Below are positions 18,413-27,249 of a stretch of 64,000 nucleotides of DNA, piece by piece. The notes beneath the pieces are model-generated. The model searched no databases. It worked only from the letters and a program-made list of their open reading frames with translations, and was not told the DNA's origin. The position numbers and the translations under genes were made by a program. How positions within the stretch are numbered: position 1 is the stretch's first letter; the number at the start of each line of letters is the position of its first letter. The stretch is taken from positions 1 through 64,000 of the forward strand of contig JADZEB010000027.1 in assembly GCA_020850755.1 (NCBI GenBank), in the 5' to 3' direction. Source of the DNA: Alphaproteobacteria bacterium (lineage in GTDB: Bacteria; Pseudomonadota; Alphaproteobacteria; Acetobacterales; Acetobacteraceae).

Positions 18413-20521
18413 ATGCCCGCGACCCCAGCACCGGCCATCGCCACCGCCGGCCCGCGCGGCCTGAGCATCGCCGGCCTGCGCCCGAGCGGCGATGTCATCC
18501 TCGCGCTCGGCGTGGTGGCGATGCTGGTGGTGCTGATCGCGCCCCTGCCCACCTGGCTGCTCGACATCGGGCTCGCCTGCTCGATCACGCTTTCGGTGCT
18601 GGTGCTGCTGGTCTCGCTCATGCTGGAGCAGCCGCTCGATTTCTCCAGCTTCCCCACCGTCCTGCTGGTCTCCACCATCCTGCGGCTTGCACTCAACGTC
18701 GCCTCGACGCGGCTGATACTCTCCGACGGGCATAACGGCACCGCCGCCGCCGGCCATGTGATCGAGGCGTTCGGCGGCTTCCTGATGAGCGGCAACCTGG
18801 TCATCGGCGCGATCGTGTTCGCGATCCTGGTGCTGGTGAATTTCGTCGTCATCACCAAGGGCTCGGGGCGCATCGCCGAGGTGGCGGCGCGCTTCTCGCT
18901 CGATGCCATGCCGGGCAAGCAGATGGCGGTCGATGCCGACCTCTCGGCCGGACTGATCGACGAGGCCGAGGCCAAGCGGCGGCGCCGCGCGCTGGAGGAG
19001 GAAAGCGCCTTCTTCGGCGCGATGGACGGCGCGGCCAAGTTCGTGCGCGGCGATGCGGTGGCCGGCCTTGTCGTCACGCTGATCAACATCCTCGGCGGCA
19101 TCACCATCGGTGTCGCGCAGCAGGGGCTTTCCTTCGCCCAGTCGGCGCGCAGCTACACCCTGCTGACGATCGGCGACGGGCTGGTGTCGCAGATCCCGGC
19201 GCTGCTGGTCTCCACCGCCGCCGGCATCGTCGTCACCAAGGCGAGCACCGCCGGCACGGCCGACCGGGCGCTGGCGCGCGAGCTTGGCACCGCGCCCAAG
19301 CCGCTCGCGCTCGCCGCTGCCGCCGCCGGCGCGCTCGCGCTGATGCCGGGCCTGCCGGCGATGCCCTTCCTCGTGCTCGCGGGGGCCGCGGCCGCGCTCG
19401 CCGCCTGGCGCTGGCAGGGTGCCGGCGTGGCGGAGGCGGCCGCGCTGGAGGCGAGCAGGGCGGCCGCGGGCGCGGACGCCGCCGAGGAGCCGGCCAGTGC
19501 CGCCGCGCGGCTCGATCTCGTGCGCATCGAGCTGGGCTACGGCCTGCTTGGCCTGGTCAACACCGAGAACGGGCCGAAGCTCACCGACCAGATCCGCGCG
19601 CTGCGCCGCAGCCTTGCCGCCGAGACCGGGTTCATCGCGCCCTCGGTGCGGTTGCAGGACAACATGCAACTCCCCGCCAACGCCTATGTCATCCGCGTCA
19701 AGGAGATCGAGGCCGGGCGCGGCGAGTTGCGCCCGAACATGCTGCTGGTGATGGACCCGCGCGGCGCCGCGATCGAGCTGCCGGGCGAGGCCACGCGCGA
19801 GCCGACCTTCGGCCTGCCGGCGCTGTGGGTGGACGAGGGCCGGCGCGAGGAGGCGATGTTCCGCGGCCTGACCGTGGTCGATCCGGCCAGCGTCCTGACC
19901 ACGCACCTGACCGAGATCCTGCGCGAGCAGATGGCCGAGATCCTGTCCTATGCCGAGACGCAGAAGCTGCTCGACGAGATCGGGGCGGAGAACCGCAAGC
20001 TCGTGGCCGACCTCGTGCCGGCACAGATCACGGTCGCGACCGTGCAGCGCGTCCTGCAGGCGCTACTGGCCGAGCGCGTGGCGATCCGCGACCTGCCGAC
20101 GATCCTGGAGGCGATGGCCGAGGCGGGTGCGGGCGGGCAGCGCGCCCTGCCGGCGATCGTGCAGCATGTGCGCACGCGCCTTGCCCGCCAGATCTCGGAC
20201 CAGCATGCCGGGCCGGACGGCGCCATTCCGCTGGTCGTGCTCTCGCCCGACTGGGAGCAGGCCTTCGCCGAGGCGCTCTCCGGCCAGGGCGAGGAGCGGG
20301 TGCTGGCGATGGCGCCCTCGCGCCTGCAGGGCTTCATGGCCGCGGTGCGCGACGCCTTCGAGGCCGCCGCGCGCGAAGGCCATGCCGCCGCGCTGCTGAC
20401 CGGCCCGGCGATCCGCGCCCATGTGCGCGCGGTGGTGGAGCGTTTCCGCCCGCTCACGCCCGTGCTGGCGCAGAGCGAGATCCACCCCAAGGCGCGGCTG
20501 CGCACCCTGCGCACGATCTGA
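18413..20521 (+). CDS. flhA: Flagellar export apparatus protein FlhA
   Basis: 702-residue core of the export gate. It has eight N-terminal membrane helices (residues ~28-330) with the FHIPEP signature region visible as LDFSSFPTVLLVSTILRLAL and the conserved loop MPGKQMAVDADLSAG. The cytoplasmic C-terminal ring domain begins about residue 360 (VRIELGYGLLGLVN) and includes the chaperone-docking part and NYVIRVKE-like VIRVKEIE. Length equals the family norm (~690-700). 45 nt after flbD. Confidence 0.97.
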   Translation: MPATPAPAIATAGPRGLSIAGLRPSGDVILALGVVAMLVVLIAPLPTWLLDIGLACSITLSVLVLLVSLMLEQPLDFSSFPTVLLVSTILRLALNVASTRLILSDGHNGTAAAGHVIEAFGGFLMSGNLVIGAIVFAILVLVNFVVITKGSGRIAEVAARFSLDAMPGKQMAVDADLSAGLIDEAEAKRRRRALEEESAFFGAMDGAAKFVRGDAVAGLVVTLINILGGITIGVAQQGLSFAQSARSYTLLTIGDGLVSQIPALLVSTAAGIVVTKASTAGTADRALARELGTAPKPLALAAAAAGALALMPGLPAMPFLVLAGAAAALAAWRWQGAGVAEAAALEASRAAAGADAAEEPASAAARLDLVRIELGYGLLGLVNTENGPKLTDQIRALRRSLAAETGFIAPSVRLQDNMQLPANAYVIRVKEIEAGRGELRPNMLLVMDPRGAAIELPGEATREPTFGLPALWVDEGRREEAMFRGLTVVDPASVLTTHLTEILREQMAEILSYAETQKLLDEIGAENRKLVADLVPAQITVATVQRVLQALLAERVAIRDLPTILEAMAEAGAGGQRALPAIVQHVRTRLARQISDQHAGPDGAIPLVVLSPDWEQAFAEALSGQGEERVLAMAPSRLQGFMAAVRDAFEAAAREGHAAALLTGPAIRAHVRAVVERFRPLTPVLAQSEIHPKARLRTLRTI

Positions 20522-20583
20522 AGGAGGCGCCCGGCCATGCCCCCCTGCCGGCAGCTTTGCCATATGCCCTCATGTGACATGCC

Positions 20584-21717
20584 ATGCGGCTGAGGCTGTT
20601 CCGCGCCCCCTCGATGGCCGAGGCGATGCGCCAGCTGCGCGACGCGCTGGGGCCCGATGCGGTGATCCTGTCCACCGCCCGGCGCGGGCGCGAGATCGAG
20701 ATCACGGCCGCCACCGCAAGCGGCGAGGCGCCGGCGGTGCCGCTCGGCGCGCCGCCGCCCGCCCTCGTGCCCGCACCGCCCGCGCCGGCGCAAAGGCCGC
20801 AGCCGCCGGCCGATCCGCTCGCGCGCGCGCTGGCCCGCGCCGGGCTGCCGCCCTCCATGATCGCGCGCCTGCTCGCCGCCGCCCCGCCCGCCGGCCTCGC
20901 CGTTCCCGGGCGGCCCGCCGATCCGTCGCGCCGCCTCGCCCTGGCGCTTGCCGCCGCCGGTCCCGCGCTCGCTGCCCTGCCGGCGGCCGAGGAGGCGCCG
21001 GCCATGATGCTGGTCGGCCCGGCCGGGGCGGGCAAGACGCTGTCCACCGCCAAGCTCGCCGCGCGCGCGGTGATCGCCGGACACCGGCCGCTGGTCGTCA
21101 CCGCCGATGGCGCGCGCGCGGGCGCGGCCGAGCAGCTTGCGGCATTGCGGCGCGTGCTCGGGCTCGACCTTGTCATCGCCGCCGAGCCTTCCATGCTGCT
21201 GCGCGCGCTCGCGCACCGCCCGCCCGGCGCGCCGCTCCTGCTCGACACGCCCGCGCTCAACCCCTTCAGCGCCGCCGATGGCGAGCATCTGGCCGCGCTG
21301 GCCGCGGCCGCCGCCGCCGAGCCGGTGTTGGTGCTGCCCGCCGGCATCGACGCGGCCGAGGCGAGCGACATCGCCCAGTCCGTGCTGCATCTCGGCGCGC
21401 GCAAGCTGATCGCCACCCGCCTCGATGCCGCGCGCCGGCTGGGCGGTGTGCTTGCCGCGGCCGAGGCTGGGCTTGCGCTTGCCGCCGCCGGGGTGGGCGA
21501 GCAGGTGGCCGAGGGGCTGGCGGCGGTGGATCACGCCGCGCTCGCCGATGCGCTTCTCCACCCGCTGCCCGACCGCGCGCCCGCGCCGCCGCCGGGCCCG
21601 CCGCCGAACCCGCCCGCCCTGGCCGAGCCGCTCGCCCCGTCGGCATTCGTCCCGCCATCCCGCCTGCCCCCGCCGCAGCGCGCCCCCTTGCCCGCCAGCC
21701 GGAGCCTGCCCGCATGA
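20584..21717 (+). CDS. flhF: SRP-type GTPase FlhF
   Basis: 377-residue FlhF, which helps place the polar flagellum. It has an N-terminal B domain (MRLRLFRAPSMAEAMRQLRDALGPDAVIL), a Pro/Ala linker, and an NG domain from ~residue 95, with P-loop VGPAGAGKT (~142-150). The later G motifs are degraded: the usual DTYRxGAxEQL reads TADGARAGAAEQLAAL, DTAGR reads LLDTPALNPF, and TKLDEA reads TRLDAA. GTP turnover may therefore be altered. It overlaps flhG by ATGA coupling. Confidence 0.9.
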   Translation: MRLRLFRAPSMAEAMRQLRDALGPDAVILSTARRGREIEITAATASGEAPAVPLGAPPPALVPAPPAPAQRPQPPADPLARALARAGLPPSMIARLLAAAPPAGLAVPGRPADPSRRLALALAAAGPALAALPAAEEAPAMMLVGPAGAGKTLSTAKLAARAVIAGHRPLVVTADGARAGAAEQLAALRRVLGLDLVIAAEPSMLLRALAHRPPGAPLLLDTPALNPFSAADGEHLAALAAAAAAEPVLVLPAGIDAAEASDIAQSVLHLGARKLIATRLDAARRLGGVLAAAEAGLALAAAGVGEQVAEGLAAVDHAALADALLHPLPDRAPAPPPGPPPNPPALAEPLAPSAFVPPSRLPPPQRAPLPASRSLPA

Positions 21718-22661
21718 CCCTCCGTTCCTCCGCCCGCCTGCGGCCGGCCGGCGCGCGGCTGGCCAAGAACGCGCCGCAGGAGATCGCCCCACAGCAGAGC
21801 GCGCGCACCGCCAGCAGCCCCGCCGCCAAGGCCAGCACCGCGCAGCAGCTTGCCGCGCTCGGCATCGACACGCGGCCGCTGCACCGCCCGGCCGCACGCG
21901 TGATCGCCATCGCCTCGGGCAAGGGCGGTGTCGGCAAGACCTTCCTGTCCGCAACGCTCGCCCAGGCGATGGCGCGCAACGAACGGCACGGGCGCGTGCT
22001 GCTGGTCGATCTCGATCTCGGGCTCGCCAATGTCGATGTGCAGCTCGGCCTCTCGCCCGAGCGCGACCTGGGCCAGGTGCTGGCCGGGCGCATCACCGCG
22101 GCCGAGGCCGTCACCACCCTGGCCGAGGCGGGCTTCCATGTGCTTGCCGGCCGCTCCGGCTCGGGCGCGCTCGCGGCGCTGGCGCAGGCCGAGCTGTCGC
22201 ACCTCCTCGACGGGCTGGCGGCGCTGGCGCCGACCTATGGCCGCGTCGTGCTCGATCTCGGCGCCGGGGCCGACCGCACGGTGCGCCGGCTCGCCGGCGC
22301 CGCCGGGACGGTGCTGGTCGTCACCACCGACGAGCCCACCGCGCTGACCGATGCCTACGCCTTCATCAAGCTGTCGCAGGCCGACGCGCCGGGGGCGGAC
22401 CGTCGCATCATCGTCAACATGGCGGCGAGCCTGGCCGAGGGGCAGCGCACCTACGCCACGCTGGCGCGCGCCTGCGCCCGCGTCCTCGGCGCCGCGCCGC
22501 CCTTGGCCGGCATCGGCCGCCGCGACGCCCAGGTGCGCGATGCCATCCGCGCGCAGAGGCCGCTGCTCTCGGGCCACCCGAACTGCGATGCCGGGCGCGA
22601 CATCGAGGCGCTGGCGGCAACACTGGCCGCGCCGATGCTGCCGGGCGAGCTGCTGGCCTAG
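21714..22661 (+). CDS. flhG: MinD-like ATPase FlhG
   Basis: 315-residue ParA/MinD-family ATPase that limits flagellar number together with FlhF. It has a deviant Walker A, ASGKGGVGKT (residues ~66-75), VLLVDLDLGLANVDVQLG with the switch Asp residues, VVLDLGAGAD, and TTDEPTALTDAYAFIKL. A ~55-residue basic/Ser-rich N-terminal lead could carry the DQAxxLR-like FlhF-activating segment. The start overlaps the flhF stop. The stop TAG lies in the CTAG that begins repeat copy 2. Confidence 0.92.
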   Translation: MTLRSSARLRPAGARLAKNAPQEIAPQQSARTASSPAAKASTAQQLAALGIDTRPLHRPAARVIAIASGKGGVGKTFLSATLAQAMARNERHGRVLLVDLDLGLANVDVQLGLSPERDLGQVLAGRITAAEAVTTLAEAGFHVLAGRSGSGALAALAQAELSHLLDGLAALAPTYGRVVLDLGAGADRTVRRLAGAAGTVLVVTTDEPTALTDAYAFIKLSQADAPGADRRIIVNMAASLAEGQRTYATLARACARVLGAAPPLAGIGRRDAQVRDAIRAQRPLLSGHPNCDAGRDIEALAATLAAPMLPGELLA

Positions 22662-22789
22662 GGCACGACTTCCGTTCGGCTTGAATCAGCCGAACGGAAG
22701 TCGTGCCTAAGAAACTTATGGTTTGCGAGCAGCTTAGTCCGATCTGGTGGAACCGCCCTGCGGTTCCACCAGATCGGACGCTGCTCTAG
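22658..22789 (+). repeat. Dispersed double-hairpin element, copy 2 (best preserved)
   Basis: 132 bp bounded by CTAG on both sides (22658-22661, 22786-22789). Hairpin I has a perfect 20-bp stem (arm GGCACGACTTCCGTTCGGCT, loop TGAATC). A ~30-nt linker (TAAGAAACTTATGGTTTGCG...) follows. Hairpin II has a perfect 18-bp stem (arm TCCGATCTGGTGGAACCG, loop CCCTG). The ends just inside CTAG are short inverted repeats (GGCA / AGCA read inward). The left CTAG contains the flhG stop codon. No coding capacity; it looks like a MITE-type or REP-like mobile repeat. Confidence 0.9.
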
Positions 22790-22914
22790 GCCGCGCGCCC
22801 TCTTTTCCTTGGGCCCCGCGCGGCGCACACTCTGCGCCGCCCGCGGCGAGTCCCGCCCCTTCGCCACGCCTCCCTTCCCACGCCATCGGGGACGCGCCGC
22901 CGGCGGGGGCAGCC

Positions 22915-24105
22915 ATGCGCTACGATGTTGTGATCTGCGGCGGCGGCATCATGGGCAGCTCGATCGCCTACTGGCTCGGCGCGCGCGGACTGGGCGATCG
23001 CGCCGCCGTGATCGAGCCCGACGCCACCTACGAGTTCGCCTCGGCGCCACGTTCGGCAGGCGGGGTGCGGGTATTGTTCTCCCTGCCCGAGAATATCCGC
23101 ATCTGCCTGTTCGGGCGCGACTTCTACGCCGCCTTCAACGCAACGATGGCGGTGGGTGGCGAGCAGCCGGAGATCAACTTCAAGCGCCAGGGCTACCTGT
23201 TCATCGCGCCCGAGACCGGGGCGGACGCCATCGTCGCCAACTGGAAGACCCAGACCGCCGAGGGCGCGAAGGAGGTCCAGCTTCTCGATGGCGCCGCACT
23301 CAAGCGCATCTTCCCGAGCCTCAATTGCGACGACATCACCGCCGCGGCCTATTCGCCGCTCGATGGCTGGGTCGATCCCTATGCCGCGATCCAGGGCATG
23401 CGGCGCAAGTCGCGCGCCGATGGCGTGCACTGGATCGCCGGCCGCGCCGCCGCGATCGAACAGGAGCACGGCCGGGCGAGCGGCGTACGGCTGGCCTCGG
23501 GCGAGCGCATCGCCGCCGAGCGCGTGGTGGTCGCCGCCGGCGCCTGGAGCCCGACGCTGTGCGACACGGTGGGCCTGAACACGCCGGTCGAGCCGATGAA
23601 GCGCTATGCACACTATCTCGAAAGCCAGACCGAGACCGAGCCGCTGCCGCTGATCAAGGACCCGTTCCATCTCGGCTTCCGCCCCGAGGGACGCGGCTGG
23701 TATGCCGGCGTGCCCAACTACGACCAGCAGGCCGGCATCGATTTCGAGGTCGACCATGGCTGGTTCGAGAGCGCGGTCTGGCCCAAGATCGCCCATCGCG
23801 TGCCGGCGCTGGAGGCGGTGAAGCTCAAGCGCAGCTGGGCCGGGCTCTACGAGCAGAACCGGCTCGACGGCAACGGCATCATCGGCGCCTGGGGCGAAGG
23901 CGGCCCGAACGGATACGGCCGCGGCCTCTCCAACCTGTTCCTCTGCTTCGGCTTCTCGGGCCACGGCGTGATGCAGGCCCCGGCGGCGGGGCGCGCGATC
24001 GCCGAGCTTCTGGTCGATGGCCGCTTCACCACGCTCGACCTCGCCAATCTCGGCTGGCGACGTTGCGCCGAGGGCCGCCCCTATGCCGAGCGGGGCATCG
24101 TATGA
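22915..24105 (+). CDS. FAD-dependent oxidoreductase, D-amino-acid oxidase family
   Basis: 396-residue flavoprotein. N-terminal Rossmann FAD motif VVICGGGIMGSSIAYWLG, DAO-family substrate region with KRQGYLFIAPE and VVVAAGAWSPTL, and C-terminal FAD-binding stretch LFLCFGFSGHGVMQAPAAG. This resembles glycine/sarcosine oxidase-like and FOXRED1-like proteins that oxidise secondary amines or amino acids; the substrate cannot be read from sequence. The ATG at 22915 places the Rossmann motif at the very N-terminus, so the upstream frame was excluded. It overlaps the acetyltransferase gene (ATGA) and lies upstream of an amidase, suggesting a nitrogen-compound catabolic unit. Confidence 0.85.
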   Translation: MRYDVVICGGGIMGSSIAYWLGARGLGDRAAVIEPDATYEFASAPRSAGGVRVLFSLPENIRICLFGRDFYAAFNATMAVGGEQPEINFKRQGYLFIAPETGADAIVANWKTQTAEGAKEVQLLDGAALKRIFPSLNCDDITAAAYSPLDGWVDPYAAIQGMRRKSRADGVHWIAGRAAAIEQEHGRASGVRLASGERIAAERVVVAAGAWSPTLCDTVGLNTPVEPMKRYAHYLESQTETEPLPLIKDPFHLGFRPEGRGWYAGVPNYDQQAGIDFEVDHGWFESAVWPKIAHRVPALEAVKLKRSWAGLYEQNRLDGNGIIGAWGEGGPNGYGRGLSNLFLCFGFSGHGVMQAPAAGRAIAELLVDGRFTTLDLANLGWRRCAEGRPYAERGIV

Positions 24106-24710
24106 TCGAGCCCGCCCCGGGCGCGCGGGACAGAGCAGCAGCACCAACCGCGCCGATCGCCCCCCCGCCTGAGGGCGGCGCGACCGTGCTCGTGCCGATG
24201 CGCCCGTGCGACATTCCCGCCGTCTCTGCCATGCACATCGCCTCGCTGCGCGCGCTGTCGATCACGACCTACTCGGCGGCGGAGATCGAGGCCTACGCGA
24301 CGACGATGGCCACGCCCGACTATGCCGAGGATCTGGCCCGGAGCGACATCCACATGGCAGTAGCGACGGAGGCGGTCGCGCCGGGCGCCGGCAACGGCGA
24401 CGGCCGTGGCGCGGCGGCGCAGCCCTGGGGCACGGCCGGCTGGATCGCGCACGAGGATGCCCCCGGCACGGCGCGCATCCGCAAGGTCTTCACCCATCCG
24501 CTGCTGGCGCGGCGCGGCATCGCGCGCCGGCTCGTCGCCGCGGCCGAGGCGCGCGCGCGTGCCGCCGGCTTCCCCCGCCTGATCGCACGGGTGCACCTGA
24601 ACGCGCTGCCCTTCTGGCTGGCGATCGGCTACAGCATCACCGGCCCGGCCGAGATGGAGGTGGCGGGCGGCGTGCGGCTGCGCATGATGTGGATGGCGCG
24701 CCCCGACTGA
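24102..24710 (+). CDS. GNAT-family N-acetyltransferase
   Basis: 202-residue protein with a GNAT domain at residues ~30-195. The acetyl-CoA pyrophosphate loop is seen as HPLLARRGIARRLVAAAEARA, preceded by the strand IRKVFT, and followed by ARVHLNALPFWLAIGY, which covers the second half of the fold. A ~28-residue Ala/Pro-rich lead precedes it, and a Gly/Ala-rich insert (APGAGNGDGRGAAAQ) sits in a loop. Acceptor substrate unknown. Its start overlaps the upstream oxidoreductase stop. Confidence 0.82.
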   Translation: MIEPAPGARDRAAAPTAPIAPPPEGGATVLVPMRPCDIPAVSAMHIASLRALSITTYSAAEIEAYATTMATPDYAEDLARSDIHMAVATEAVAPGAGNGDGRGAAAQPWGTAGWIAHEDAPGTARIRKVFTHPLLARRGIARRLVAAAEARARAAGFPRLIARVHLNALPFWLAIGYSITGPAEMEVAGGVRLRMMWMARPD

Positions 24711-24783
24711 TCGCGCCCCGACTGATCGTGCCCGACCAGGACGAGGGCGCCCCCGCCCGTACCGAACCGAAGGAGCCACGCGC

Positions 24784-26040
24784 ATGGCCGATCCGAATGC
24801 CGATCCCGTCGGCGCCTTCATTCCCGGCCCGCGCCTGCGCCTGGCCGGGCGCGGGGCGGCGAACCTGCCGCTTGCCGGACTGACCTTCGGCGCCAAGGAC
24901 CTGTTCGATGTCGCCGGCCACGTCACCGGCTGCGGCAATCCCGACTGGCGGCGCACCCACCCGCCCGCGACCGGCACCGCGCCCGCGGTGCAGGCGCTGC
25001 TCGACGCGGGCGCGACGCTGGTGGGCAAGACCAAGACCCAGGAACTCGCCTACGGCCTGACCGGCGAGAACCCGTGGGAGGGCACGCCCACCAACCCGGC
25101 CGCGCCCGAGCGCTTCCCTGGCGGCTCCTCCTGCGGCTCGGCGGCGGCGGTGGCGGCGGGACTGTGCGACGTGTCGCTTGGCACCGATACCGGCGGCAGC
25201 GTGCGCATCCCGGCCAGCTATTGCGGCATCTTCGGCATCCGCCCGAGCCATGGCGCGGTCTCGCTTGCCGGCGTGATGCCGATGGCGCCGAGCTTCGACA
25301 CGGTGGGCTGGTTCGCCCGCGACGCCGCCACGCTGGCCCGGCTCGGCGACGTGCTGCTGGCCGAAGGCGCGCTCGGCGGTCGCAGCCTGGGCGGCAATGG
25401 CCGTGGGGGCAATGGCCTCGGCGGCAACGGCGCCGCCCCCGCGCTCGGGCCGCTGGTTGCCGTCAGCAACGCCTGGGACAATGCCGATGCCGAGACAGAG
25501 GCCGCGCTGCGCCCGGCGCTCAAGGCGCTTGAAGCCGCGTTCGGCCCGGCCCTGTCGCTGACCCTGCCCTGGTCCGGAGCGCAGCTCTACGAGGCGTTCC
25601 GCTGCGCCCAGGGTGCCGAGGCATGGACGACACTCGGCCCCTGGGTCGAGCGCACCAGCCCCGCCTTCGGCCCCGGCGTGCAGGAGCGCTTCCTCGCCGC
25701 CAAGGCGCTGCCGGCCGAGAAGGCAGCGGCCGGACGCGCCGTGCGCGCGGTGGTGGCCGGGCGCATGCGCGGATTGCTGGGCGGTGGCGCGGTGCTGGTC
25801 TACCCGACCGCGCCGGGGCCGGCGCCGCTGCTCGGCGCCGACGCGCACACCCAGCAGGCGGTGCGCGAGCGCATCATCGCCAACACCGCAATCGCCGGGC
25901 TGGCCGGGCTGTGCGAGGTGAGCCTGCCGGCGGGCAAGGCGGGCGGCGCGCCGGTCGGGCTGTCGCTGGTGGCCGCCCCCGGCCAGGACCGCGCGCTGCT
26001 GGCGCTGGCGCGCGCGGCGGCCGGCCTGCTCGGGCTCTAG
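24784..26040 (+). CDS. Amidase-signature hydrolase
   Basis: 418-residue amidase-signature enzyme hydrolysing C-N amide bonds. Catalytic Lys in TFGAKDLFDV, cis-Ser in PGGSSCGSAAAVAAG, nucleophile Ser in GTDTGGSVRIPASYCG: the full Ser-cisSer-Lys triad. Residues ~195-220 hold a Gly/Asn repeat (GGNGRGGNGLGGNG), a low-complexity insertion in a surface loop. It is shorter than GatA (~480) and lacks its C-terminal part, so a small-amide hydrolase is likelier than the tRNA enzyme. The stop is the TAG of the CTAG bounding repeat copy 3. Confidence 0.9.
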   Translation: MADPNADPVGAFIPGPRLRLAGRGAANLPLAGLTFGAKDLFDVAGHVTGCGNPDWRRTHPPATGTAPAVQALLDAGATLVGKTKTQELAYGLTGENPWEGTPTNPAAPERFPGGSSCGSAAAVAAGLCDVSLGTDTGGSVRIPASYCGIFGIRPSHGAVSLAGVMPMAPSFDTVGWFARDAATLARLGDVLLAEGALGGRSLGGNGRGGNGLGGNGAAPALGPLVAVSNAWDNADAETEAALRPALKALEAAFGPALSLTLPWSGAQLYEAFRCAQGAEAWTTLGPWVERTSPAFGPGVQERFLAAKALPAEKAAAGRAVRAVVAGRMRGLLGGGAVLVYPTAPGPAPLLGADAHTQQAVRERIIANTAIAGLAGLCEVSLPAGKAGGAPVGLSLVAAPGQDRALLALARAAAGLLGL

Positions 26041-26166
26041 AGCAGCGTCCGATCTGGTGGAACCGCAGCGCGATTCCACCAGATCGGACCAAGCTGCTCG
26101 CAAACCATAGGTTCCTCGGGCACGACTTCCGTTCGGCTGATTCAAGCCGAACGGAACGTGCCCTAG
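26037..26166 (-). repeat. Dispersed double-hairpin element, copy 3 (inverted)
   Basis: 130 bp, inverted relative to copies 1, 2 and 4, bounded by CTAG at 26037-26040 and 26163-26166. Hairpin II (arms TCCGATCTGGTGGAA...TTCCACCAGATCGGA) has one mismatch; hairpin I keeps GCCGAACGGAA/TTCCGTTCGGC with a 2-nt bulge. Both terminal CTAGs are stop codons: TAG for the plus-strand amidase on the left and for the minus-strand GTPase on the right. It forms the entire spacer between the two convergent genes and may act as a two-way terminator. Confidence 0.9.
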
Positions 26167-27179
26167 CCCGACAGGATCCGCGCCGGGGCGAAGGCGGCAA
26201 CCGCGGCGCGGAACGCATCGGCCGGCACACCGCGCAGGATCGCCACCAGGAGCGAACGGCGCTCGGCATCGGGCCAGGCGGGCAGGCGCTCGGGCGGGTG
26301 GTGGCGGTGCTGCACGGCATGCAGCGCCACCGGGCGCGCCGCATCGTCGGCCAGCGCGACAATGGCCTTGAGCCGCAGCAGATCGGCCCCGAAGCGGCGG
26401 GCGAGATCGGCCAGCATCGGCTCGACCCGCTCGGGCGGCAGCGGCGCGTCGAGCGCGAGCGCAACGGCGTGGATCGCCGCCTCATGCGCCGGCGCATCGG
26501 GGCTGGCGGGCGCGGCGGCGGCGAAGCGCGGGCGCGGCGGGCCCGGCGCATCGGCCAGGAACCAGGCGGGATCGAGCGCGCTGTCGCGGCCGGCGCGGAT
26601 GCGCGGCGCGGCGGGATTGAGCGCGGCCAGCCGCGCCTCCAGCGCATCGAGCGCGGCGGGCAGGGCGAGATCGGCCTTGCTCAGCACCAGCCGGTCGGCG
26701 ATCGCCGCCTGCTTCACCGCCTCGGGCCGGGCGTCGAGCGCGGCGGCGCCGGCAATCCCGTCGATCACCGCCACCAGCCCGGCCAGGCGATAGCGCGCGA
26801 CCGAGAGCGGCTCGGCGATGATCGCCTGGAGCACCGGGGCGGGATCGGCCAGGCCCGTCGTCTCGATGATGACGCGGCGGAAGAAGGGGGCCGTTGCGCG
26901 CACGCGGCGCTGGAACAGCCGGTCGAGCGCCACGCCGAGATCGGAGCGCACCGTGCAGCAGACGCAGCCGCCGGCCAGCGTCACCAGCCGCTCGTCGGCA
27001 CTGTCGAGCAGGCGATGGTCGAGCCCGACGGCGCCGAACTCGTTGATGATCAGCGCCGTGTCGGCCAGGGCCGGCAGGGCGAGCAGGCGAGCGAGCAGTG
27101 TCGTCTTGCCGGCGCCGAGGCTGCCGGTGAGCACGGTGACGGGAATGCGCGAAGGGCCGAAAGGCACGACAGGCGGCAT
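26163..27179 (-). CDS. COG0523/G3E-family GTPase (CobW-like)
   Basis: 338-residue metal-chaperone GTPase. P-loop VTVLTGSLGAGKTTLL (residues ~13-28), the metal-binding CXCC as GGCVCCTVR, Walker B region VIIETTGLADPAPV, base-recognition LSKADL, and a C-terminal CobW_C-type domain (HAVALALDAPLPPERVEPML) with the His run HHPPERLPAW. Such proteins deliver Zn, Co or other metals. Here the neighbour is a B12/methionine cluster, so a cobalt or zinc role is possible but unproven. I chose the ATG at 27179, with AAGGAAG 6 nt upstream, over 27242. Confidence 0.88.
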   Translation of the reverse strand: MPPVVPFGPSRIPVTVLTGSLGAGKTTLLARLLALPALADTALIINEFGAVGLDHRLLDSADERLVTLAGGCVCCTVRSDLGVALDRLFQRRVRATAPFFRRVIIETTGLADPAPVLQAIIAEPLSVARYRLAGLVAVIDGIAGAAALDARPEAVKQAAIADRLVLSKADLALPAALDALEARLAALNPAAPRIRAGRDSALDPAWFLADAPGPPRPRFAAAAPASPDAPAHEAAIHAVALALDAPLPPERVEPMLADLARRFGADLLRLKAIVALADDAARPVALHAVQHRHHPPERLPAWPDAERRSLLVAILRGVPADAFRAAVAAFAPARILSG

Positions 27180-27249
27180 GGGCGGCTTCCTTGGGCCGGG
27201 GCCATGCGCGACCCCGCTCCCACCCCCCTGTATAGCCCGCATGTGACGC

